This document shows, one piece after another, positions 46,454 through 53,491 of a stretch of 64,000 nucleotides of DNA. Source of the DNA: JBMNGW01 sp050950025 (lineage in GTDB: Bacteria > Spirochaetota > Spirochaetia > Sphaerochaetales > Sphaerochaetaceae); the NCBI GenBank assembly GCA_050950025.1, contig JBMNGW010000001.1:1-64000 (forward strand), given 5' to 3'. The translations under genes were made by a program, and so were the position numbers. The notes beneath the pieces were generated by a model that was not told the origin of the DNA, did not search any database, and worked only from the letters and a program-made list of their open reading frames with translations. How positions within the stretch are numbered: position 1 is the first letter of the stretch; every line of letters begins with the position of its first letter.

Positions 46454-47210
46454 GATCACAAATCTCAGTTATCGTTATCCCGGCTCTTTATCTAATGTGT
46501 TGGACAAGGTAAGTTTTAGCACCCCAGATTCTGGGGCCACTGCGTTGTTGGGGCCCAACGGATCGGGTAAGACCACCCTTTTGGAACTGCTTTTGCGGTT
46601 TAAAACCCCTTTTGAAGGTGCAATTACTCTTTTTGGCAAAAAGAGCCAAGAGTACTCCAAAAAAAGCTTTGCTCAACTGGTAAGTTTAGTACCCCAACTT
46701 GAGGTTTCACGGTTTTCTTTTTCCGTGTTGGAACAAGTGCTTTTTGGTCGTACCCCCTATATTGATGCGTTGGCCACCCCCAGCCAAGAGGATGTAGAAA
46801 TCGCTTGGCTAGCTTTGAAACGGACGAATATTGAACATTTGGCCCAAAGAAGAGTGGCAGCCTTAAGTGCAGGAGAACAGCAATTGGCGCTTCTGGCCCG
46901 CTCGCTTGCCCAACAGCCGCGCATCTTGCTTTTGGATGAGCCGACTAGCAGCCTTGATCCGGCTAATGTGGCGCTGGTGCTCTCTTTGCTCAAAGAGTTA
47001 AAACAAGAGGGAATGGGCCTTATCTTTTCCACCCACGATCCCTCTTTGGCTGCCGAGTTGGCCGATCGGGCTGTCATGCTCAAAAAGGGAGAGCTGTTGT
47101 TCCACGGAGAGATACAGATGGCAATGGAGGACAAATTGCTTAGCCATCTGTATGCAACAAAGATGCGTACCTACACAATTGAAGGTAGAATAGTAGTAGT
47201 TCGCTCCTAA
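46437..47210 (+). CDS. ABC transporter ATP-binding protein (FecE/BtuD type)
   Basis: The 257-residue ATPase powers the importer above. Walker A is GPNGSGKTT near residue 38, the Q-loop is LVPQLEV near 84, the signature is LSAGEQQLALLARSL near 141, Walker B is ILLLDEPTS near 163 and the H-loop is IFSTHDP near 197. It starts at TTG 46437, with GAAGGAGAG directly upstream, inside the end of the permease gene. Confidence 0.95.
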   Translation: MNTAFEITNLSYRYPGSLSNVLDKVSFSTPDSGATALLGPNGSGKTTLLELLLRFKTPFEGAITLFGKKSQEYSKKSFAQLVSLVPQLEVSRFSFSVLEQVLFGRTPYIDALATPSQEDVEIAWLALKRTNIEHLAQRRVAALSAGEQQLALLARSLAQQPRILLLDEPTSSLDPANVALVLSLLKELKQEGMGLIFSTHDPSLAAELADRAVMLKKGELLFHGEIQMAMEDKLLSHLYATKMRTYTIEGRIVVVRS

Positions 47211-47254
47211 GATGAGAATTATTTCCCCTTTACAGGCTAATTTCCCGTTTATTC

Positions 47255-47283
47255 TGTACATAGACAGCTCTACTCGTTATAAT
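47255..47283 (+). promoter_or_regulatory. Promoter of the purine permease gene
   Basis: TGTACA (47255-47260) and TATAAT (47278-47283) are 17 bases apart; the -10 is a perfect match. The leader (about 30 bases) is too short for a purine riboswitch. Confidence 0.65.
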
Positions 47284-47320
47284 CGGAGCCACTGAACTAT
47301 CCATAGAGAAGGAGTATCAC

Positions 47321-48610
47321 ATGGAAAAGTTATTCAAGCTCTCTGCGCACAAGACGAATGTAAGGACAGAGGTAATTGCTGGTGTAACGACGTTTTTGAC
47401 GATGGCCTACATTCTCATCGTAAACCCCCTCATCTTAAGTGATGCGGGAATGGATTTTGGTGCTGTATTTACAGCAACAGCTCTCTCAAGTGCCATCGCA
47501 ACGTTGGTTATGGCCTTTTTGGCTAACCTCCCCTTCGCTTTAGCGCCGGGAATGGGTTTGAATGCATTCTTTGCATATGCTGTGGTCATTACCATGGGTT
47601 ACAGTTGGCAGCAAGCTCTGACGGCTGTTTTCATCGAAGGAATCATTTTCATTATTCTGACTGCCTTCAACATTCGTGAAGCAATTGTCAACTCGATTCC
47701 CGAGAACGTGAAAAAAGCTATCAGTGTTGGAATTGGCCTGTTCATCGCTTTTATCGGCTTGCAGAATGCGGGTATTATCGTCGGAGGAGCCACGTTGGTT
47801 GAGCTAGGCGATATTCTCCACGGTAATGCACTTTTGGCTCTCATCGGCTTGATTATTACCGGTATTCTGGTTGGTTTCAAAGTTCGCGGAGCTCTTTTAA
47901 TCGGTATTGTTATCACCACGATCATCGGCATCCCCATGAAGGTTACTACGTGGGCCGGCGGCAGTTTCCTGCCTCCCTCCCTTGCCCCCACGTTCATGGC
48001 TTTCTCCTTTAAGGATATGTTCACCGTCGATATGATCGTCATTGTCTTTACGTTCTTATTTGTCGATATGTTTGACACCGTAGGAACACTGATTGGCTGT
48101 GCAACGAAAGCCGGTATCATGGAAAAAGATGGCTCTATCCCCAAATGCAAAGAAGCCCTCTTTGCCGATGCAGTCGGAACCACAGTGGGAGCTATGCTGG
48201 GAACTTCCACCGTTACTACTTACGTTGAAAGCTCTGCCGGAGTTACAGAAGGTGGCAGAACGGGACTGACTAGCTTGGTCGTTTCTATCCTTTTCCTCGT
48301 TTCGCTGTTCCTCTCCCCGCTGTTTATCAGCGTCCCCGGAGCTGCAACTGCTCCTGCGTTGATTCTTGTGGGATTGTTTATGATTACCCCGGTCAAAGAG
48401 ATTGAGTTTGAAGATGCCACCGAGGGGCTTCCTGCTTTCTTGACCATCCTCTTTATGATTACCAGCTATTCAATTGCTAATGGAATCATGTTTGGTGCCC
48501 TTTCTTGGATTATTCTTAAGCTTTGCACCAAGCGGGTAAAAGAAATCACCCCCATGATGATCATCATTGCTGTTTTGCTGTTGATTAAACTGTTGAGCCC
48601 ACTGTTCTAA
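47321..48610 (+). CDS. NCS2/AzgA-type purine permease (hypoxanthine, guanine or adenine)
   Basis: The 429-residue membrane transporter has about 13 helices. The N-terminal TNVRTEVIAGVTTFLTMAYILIVNP and ALAPGMGLNAFFAY near 72 are signatures of the AzgA/PbuG/PbuO group, which imports purine bases with protons. TFLFVDMFDTVGTLIG near 242 and GTSTVTTYVESSAGVTEGGRTG near 294 are the substrate-site helices. Which base it prefers is not resolved. AAGGAG precedes the ATG. It sits tail-to-tail with adenine deaminase, matching uptake with the first catabolic step. Confidence 0.93.
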   Translation: MEKLFKLSAHKTNVRTEVIAGVTTFLTMAYILIVNPLILSDAGMDFGAVFTATALSSAIATLVMAFLANLPFALAPGMGLNAFFAYAVVITMGYSWQQALTAVFIEGIIFIILTAFNIREAIVNSIPENVKKAISVGIGLFIAFIGLQNAGIIVGGATLVELGDILHGNALLALIGLIITGILVGFKVRGALLIGIVITTIIGIPMKVTTWAGGSFLPPSLAPTFMAFSFKDMFTVDMIVIVFTFLFVDMFDTVGTLIGCATKAGIMEKDGSIPKCKEALFADAVGTTVGAMLGTSTVTTYVESSAGVTEGGRTGLTSLVVSILFLVSLFLSPLFISVPGAATAPALILVGLFMITPVKEIEFEDATEGLPAFLTILFMITSYSIANGIMFGALSWIILKLCTKRVKEITPMMIIIAVLLLIKLLSPLF

Positions 48611-48630
48611 AAGATTAGGACATTCTTTGT

Positions 48631-48660
48631 AAAAAGCCACCTTCAATAGGTGGCTTTTTT
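48631..48660 (+). terminator. Bidirectional terminator between the purine permease and ade genes
   Basis: AAAAAGCCACCT pairs with AGGTGGCTTTTTT around a five-base loop (stem 48636-48653). Runs of T on one side and A on the other let it work for both convergent genes. Confidence 0.9.
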
Positions 48661-48665
48661 AGAGC

Positions 48666-50393
48666 TTACCTATCCCATTCTAACGGGACAAACCGTTGTT
48701 GGTTGATATCAAAAAGGCCCATATCGGTTAATTTCACATCGCCAATGACCGGCAGTGCCATAAAGCTGAGAGTCATGATGGGATCAATCTCTTTGTTAAT
48801 ATGTAAGACATCCAAGGCTTTTTGGTGTAATGCTGCCAGCTGCTGTGAAACAACCTCTGCCGACAAAGGACTCATCAACCCTCCAATGGGCAATGCGAGG
48901 CTGCCTAGGACCTTTTTATTGTGCACCAGAACAATTCCCCCTCCTAAAAGGGTAATCTCTTTTATGGCAACAAGCATATCTTCATCATTATCGCCAGCGA
49001 CAATAAGATTGTGCGAATCATGAGCAATGGTCAATGCAATGGCTCCGTTGGTAATGTTGTATCCTTTAAGCAATCCCAATCCCACATTGCCCGTACTGTG
49101 GTGTCTTTCAATAACAGCCAACTTGCTCAGCAAAGAAGTTGAGTCTGACCGATAGATGCCATTTTGATCTACATCCACGACTATTGGCGTGCTAAGGGTA
49201 ATCAACGAACCGGGCACAATTTCCATAACTCGTACTTTTGGGCTCCTGAGATGAATTTTCAAATCGTCACTGCCTAGGGCAAGTATATTGACTTTACCTT
49301 GCACAGCAGCAGGAATCGATTCTTCTGTTTCTATTGGTTGATCTTGGTATCGTACTCCTTGCGTCCATACTTCTAAGACAGAAAACGAGTGCAAATCTTC
49401 CACCAAAACCAAATCGGCTCTTTTACCCGGACCAATGGCTCCCCGGTCGGCTAAGGCGTAACACTCTGCGGCATTCAATGTTGCCATTCGCAGGGCTTCA
49501 ATCGGATCAAAGCCCATCTCTACTGCTATACGCAAATGGTTATCTATATGCCCCTCTTCCAAAATAGAATGGGGCAGCCGATCATCGGTGCAAAACAAAC
49601 AGCGACGACTATTGGCAGCAGTGACGCCTTTTAACAGAGTCCTTAGATCATGACTGGCCGACCCTTCTCGCAGCAATACATACATTCCGCTGGCAATTTT
49701 TTGGTGTAACTCTGAGGCGGTTGTACATTCATGATCGGTCTTGATTCCAGAAGCTGCAAAGGCTTGCAATCGCTCTTTTTCTAATTGCGGTCCGTGTCCG
49801 TCAACAATTTTACCCCGTTTATGGGCTGTTTGCAATTTACGTAAAATGGTTTCATCGGCAGCAACAGTTGCTTCAATATCCATCATTTCACCTAGGCCCA
49901 ATACCCGTTTGTGATCCATACGGCTCTCAATGGCAGCTACATCCAAAACAGAGCCCGAATGTTCAAAAGAGGTGGCCGGCACACAGGAGGGAATCATGTA
50001 AAAAATGGAAAGCGGCAGGTTCTCTGAGCTTGATACCATATAATCAAAGGCAGCAAGACCCCCAACATTGCAGATTTCATGCGGGTCGGCTATGACGGTG
50101 GTCGTTCCGTGCTGAAGGACTAAAGCAGCAAATGAGGCAGGACCGAGCAAAGAAGATTCAATGTGCACATGAGAATCGATAAATCCCGGAACAAGATAGC
50201 GTCCGGTTGCATCGAACTCCTTTGGGCCACTGTAGTGCCCAATAGCGGCAATATAGCCGCCGCTGATTGCCACATCGGCTTGTTTTATTTCGGCATTAAA
50301 GACATCAACAACAAAAGCGTTTTTGATGACCAACTCGGCTGCAGTACGCTTGGCGGCAACGTCGATCAAAAGCTTGCGTAGTTCGATTGTCAT
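48666..50393 (-). CDS. ade: Adenine deaminase
   Basis: Ade converts adenine to hypoxanthine and ammonia. It has 575 residues from the ATG at 50393 (AAGGAGG upstream; the longer in-frame start is unlikely). It belongs to the amidohydrolase superfamily, with FIDSHVHIESS near residue 75, HGTTTVIADPHEICN near 102, the metal ligands in VDGHGPQ and CTDDR near 277, and the Ade-specific C-terminal domain with AHDSHNLIVAGDND near 440. It lies 65 bases downstream of ygeW on the same strand, and its product feeds xanthine-dehydrogenase-type enzymes. Confidence 0.95.
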   Translation of the reverse strand: MTIELRKLLIDVAAKRTAAELVIKNAFVVDVFNAEIKQADVAISGGYIAAIGHYSGPKEFDATGRYLVPGFIDSHVHIESSLLGPASFAALVLQHGTTTVIADPHEICNVGGLAAFDYMVSSSENLPLSIFYMIPSCVPATSFEHSGSVLDVAAIESRMDHKRVLGLGEMMDIEATVAADETILRKLQTAHKRGKIVDGHGPQLEKERLQAFAASGIKTDHECTTASELHQKIASGMYVLLREGSASHDLRTLLKGVTAANSRRCLFCTDDRLPHSILEEGHIDNHLRIAVEMGFDPIEALRMATLNAAECYALADRGAIGPGKRADLVLVEDLHSFSVLEVWTQGVRYQDQPIETEESIPAAVQGKVNILALGSDDLKIHLRSPKVRVMEIVPGSLITLSTPIVVDVDQNGIYRSDSTSLLSKLAVIERHHSTGNVGLGLLKGYNITNGAIALTIAHDSHNLIVAGDNDEDMLVAIKEITLLGGGIVLVHNKKVLGSLALPIGGLMSPLSAEVVSQQLAALHQKALDVLHINKEIDPIMTLSFMALPVIGDVKLTDMGLFDINQQRFVPLEWDR

Positions 50394-50458
50394 CGCAGGC
50401 CTCCTTGTTGTTACAGTATCACCATCTAAGCAGGCAAACAAGAAGAGCCTTAGACCCG

Positions 50459-51658
50459 TTACAACATCCGTTTATGGTTTTGTTTTATCATCTGCTTTAG
50501 TTTGGCTGCCGGTGCCGGTAAGCGGGCCAAAAGAATCATAGCCGCTATAATGTACGGTTTGTAAGAAGCTTGTCGGTACAATGGAACTCGATAGCGCTCA
50601 AAAACAGAGGCCGCAACCTCCCCTTCGGCGCAACTGACTCCGCTGATATCGGCGGGCAGGCAATGCATATACAGTGCCTTGGCATCCTTAGTAATAGCCA
50701 TCAACTCTTCAGTACATTCCCATGTTTTGTATTTGGCATTGGTTAACAAACAGCGCTGTTCCAACTCTTTTAAGGCCTCAAAGTTCCCTTTGTCAACAAG
50801 ATTCGTCCGCTCTTGCATCACCGCATAGGGGGCCCAACTCTTGGGATAAACCACATCGGCATCTTTAAATGCCTCTTGCATGCTGCCTACCTTCTGATAA
50901 GAACCACCGGAAGCTTTAGCTTGCTCTTTAGCAATAGTTTCAACTTCACCTATTACCTCATAACCTTCCGGATGAGCCAATACAACATCCATACCAAAGC
51001 GAGTTAGCAAACCGATAATTCCCTGGGGCACTGACAAAGGCTTGCCGTAAGAGGGGCTGTAAGCCCAACTCATAGCCACCTTCTTTCCTTTCAGATTTTC
51101 GATACCGCCAAAATGGTTAATTAAATGCAGTGCATCGGCCAATGTTTGGCTGGGATGGTCTATATCACATTGGAGGTTAACCACGCTCGGGCGCTGAGGA
51201 AGGACTCCCTCTTGGTAGCCTTGGGCCACAGCATCGGCGACCTCTTTCATATAAAGGTGCCCTTTTTCAATATACATATCATCGCGAATCCCAATGGTTT
51301 CGGCCATAAAAGAGATCATGTTGGCTGTCTCTCTTACGGTTTCACCGTGTGCAATTTGACTGCTGCTCTCATCAAGGTCTTGCACCCCCAGCCCCAGCAT
51401 GTTACACGCACTGGCAAAGCTAAACCGGGTGCGAGTGGAATTGTCTCGGAAGATGGAGATGCCCAGTCCACTCTCAAAGATTTTAGTGGAAATGTTGTTT
51501 TGCCGCATGTGGGCCAATAGAGTAGCAGTGGTAAACACCGCCTGTAATTCATCTAAGGAGGCTTTCCACGTGTGGAAAAAATCGCTTAAATACATCCTAT
51601 CAACAGCCAATGTGGAAAGTTCTTGCACCATGGACTTCAAAGATTTATTGCCGCTCAT
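50459..51658 (-). CDS. ygeW: YgeW, knotted carbamoyltransferase
   Basis: The 399-residue protein is of the ornithine/aspartate carbamoyltransferase fold. The carbamoyl-phosphate site is FRDNSTRTRFSF near residue 71, and the knotted C-terminal loop region runs through HCLPADISGVSCAEGEV near 334. The YgeW family is structurally a knotted transcarbamylase whose physiological acceptor is unknown. It is repeatedly found with ygeY, ygfK, ssnA and xdhD in selenium-dependent molybdenum hydroxylase loci, as here. AGGAGG is seven bases before the ATG. First gene of the ygeW-ade pair. Confidence 0.93.
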   Translation of the reverse strand: MSGNKSLKSMVQELSTLAVDRMYLSDFFHTWKASLDELQAVFTTATLLAHMRQNNISTKIFESGLGISIFRDNSTRTRFSFASACNMLGLGVQDLDESSSQIAHGETVRETANMISFMAETIGIRDDMYIEKGHLYMKEVADAVAQGYQEGVLPQRPSVVNLQCDIDHPSQTLADALHLINHFGGIENLKGKKVAMSWAYSPSYGKPLSVPQGIIGLLTRFGMDVVLAHPEGYEVIGEVETIAKEQAKASGGSYQKVGSMQEAFKDADVVYPKSWAPYAVMQERTNLVDKGNFEALKELEQRCLLTNAKYKTWECTEELMAITKDAKALYMHCLPADISGVSCAEGEVAASVFERYRVPLYRQASYKPYIIAAMILLARLPAPAAKLKQMIKQNHKRML

Positions 51659-51680
51659 AACGCCTCCTGGGATGGGGATT

Positions 51681-51732
51681 TACCTGTTGTTGCAGGTAGA
51701 AAAACTATACCATGGGGTTGTCAAGGAGTCTA
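51681..51732 (-). promoter_or_regulatory. Candidate ygeW promoter with overlapping inverted repeat
   Basis: On the minus strand TAGACT (51732-51727) and TATAGT (51709-51704) are 17 bases apart. TACCTG/CAGGTA (51681-51698, six-base spacer) is a perfect inverted repeat across the expected transcript start, a usual place for a repressor operator. A related TGTTGTTACAG stretch lies in the short leader before ade (about 50405-50415). Confidence 0.45.
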
Positions 51733-51826
51733 CTTTTTTGTTGCAGTTTGTTGCATCATTAAGCCTACCCCTTTTCAAAGTGCCCCTACTCTGATACATT
51801 CAAGCCAGATTCTTTGAGGAGTTCTC

Positions 51827-53491
51827 ATGGGTTCTCAAGTACTGTTGATCTTTGGCAGCATCGGGCTCTTTTTGTACGGCATGACTGCACTCAGCGAAGG
51901 GTTGCAAAAAGCTGCCGGAGGGCGCCTCCAATCGATTTTGAATATAATGACTGGCCGTAAGTTTTCGGCTGTCACCACAGGCGTTGTTATTACCGCTATC
52001 ATTCAGTCTTCGTCCACCACCAGTGTTATGGCCGTCAGCTTTGTCAACGCCGGGCTGTTACAACTTAGCCAAGCTATCTGGGTTATTATGGGAGCTAATA
52101 TAGGTACTACCATAACCGGCTGGGTAGTGGCTACTTTTGGCTTTAAATTAAGCTTCAGTGGCATCTCATTGCCGCTTATCGGTATTGGCTTCATACTCAT
52201 CGTTACCCGTAAATTCAAAAAAGAGCACGTGGGAGAGGTTCTTATTGGCTTGGGACTTCTCTTTTTGGGACTCGATTTTTTGAAAAACTCAGTACCCGAT
52301 ATTACTAAGTACCCCGAGATGTTACAGTCGTTGACTAACTTTACCGGCAAAGGGATTTTTTCCTACCTCTTCTTTATTCTCGTGGGTATTTTGCTCACCA
52401 TTTTAGTTCAATCCTCTTCGGCGGCAATGGCCATCAACCTTGCCATGGCCTACAGCGGTTGGTATGATTTTCCCACTGCCGCCGCCATTGTTTTGGGGGG
52501 GAACCTGGGAACAACATTGACTGCCTACATAGCCTCTTTTGGAACAATCGTTGATGCAAGGCGGACTACTCGAGCCAATATCCTGTTCAATATTGCCGGT
52601 ATTGTCTGGATTTCCCTCATTTTCACTCCGTTTCTCAAGGTTATCGACTGGATAGTACCCGGAGATGTCTTTGGCCCCAACGCAGCTGCAGTCATCCCTT
52701 TTCATATGACGACGTTTCATACCCTGTACAACATCTTCAATGTTATCATCTGCAGCTTTTTCACTCCCCAGTTAGTGTATCTGTCAAAGAAACTTGTTCC
52801 CGAGGAGGAAGAGGTTTCCAGCAGCTACACGTTGCGCTACATGAGAGCGACTATTCAAGATTCTCCTGAGCTCTATTTGTTGACTGTTAAAAGGGAATTG
52901 CTGAAAATGGGAGACATTATTAGCGATATGTTTACCCGGTTTTGGCGCGTGTTCAGCCATCCCGATGTCCCTTTGACTGATGAGATAGAAATTCAGCGTA
53001 ATATGGAAATACTTACCGACCAGATGCAAGAAGAAATCACCTCATTTCTCAGCCAATGCCGTATGGACGGGATGAACAAGTTAGGGGCCTACAGCCTGCA
53101 TAATATGATGCGCATTACGAACGAAATGGAGAGTGTTGCCGATACGTGCCTTAATTTGATGATAATCAGTGAACGCCGCAGTAAGCAACAGATTACTATT
53201 GACGAAGATGCGGTGAATGATTTGTATCCGTATGTCGATTTAGTGAATCAGTTTCTCCGCTTCATTCGCAGTCATCTAAATGAATATGTCAACAGCGAAA
53301 GCTTGGCTGTGGCAGTCGCTTTGGAAAATGAGATTAACAAAACGCGCAACGCTTTACGAGAATCGGCTAGCGAGCGCCTCCAAGCAGGAGGCGATGTGAA
53401 AGCGGAGTTGTTGTACATTGATGTGGTACGCCATGTTGAGCAAATTGGAGATCACTGTCTCAATATTGCTGAGAGTCTTGAAGCACTTTGA
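51827..53491 (+). CDS. Na+/Pi cotransporter family protein (NptA-like)
   Basis: The 554-residue protein has two Na_Pi_cotrans repeats in the membrane part. The paired signatures are VVITAIIQSSSTTSVMAVSFV near residue 52 and LLTILVQSSSAAMAINLAMA near 190, each with the QSSS motif. A cytoplasmic PhoU-like helical domain of about 200 residues follows. It imports phosphate with sodium or couples phosphate to another solute. GAGGAG precedes the ATG. It lies between ygeW (divergent) and xdhD (convergent, 32-base overlap), in the middle of the purine locus. Confidence 0.92.
   Translation: MGSQVLLIFGSIGLFLYGMTALSEGLQKAAGGRLQSILNIMTGRKFSAVTTGVVITAIIQSSSTTSVMAVSFVNAGLLQLSQAIWVIMGANIGTTITGWVVATFGFKLSFSGISLPLIGIGFILIVTRKFKKEHVGEVLIGLGLLFLGLDFLKNSVPDITKYPEMLQSLTNFTGKGIFSYLFFILVGILLTILVQSSSAAMAINLAMAYSGWYDFPTAAAIVLGGNLGTTLTAYIASFGTIVDARRTTRANILFNIAGIVWISLIFTPFLKVIDWIVPGDVFGPNAAAVIPFHMTTFHTLYNIFNVIICSFFTPQLVYLSKKLVPEEEEVSSSYTLRYMRATIQDSPELYLLTVKRELLKMGDIISDMFTRFWRVFSHPDVPLTDEIEIQRNMEILTDQMQEEITSFLSQCRMDGMNKLGAYSLHNMMRITNEMESVADTCLNLMIISERRSKQQITIDEDAVNDLYPYVDLVNQFLRFIRSHLNEYVNSESLAVAVALENEINKTRNALRESASERLQAGGDVKAELLYIDVVRHVEQIGDHCLNIAESLEAL

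Noticed and set aside
47211..47320. Purine riboswitch before the permease gene
   Set aside because: The promoter at 47255-47283 leaves only about 30 bases of leader, and no three-way-junction pairing is visible.
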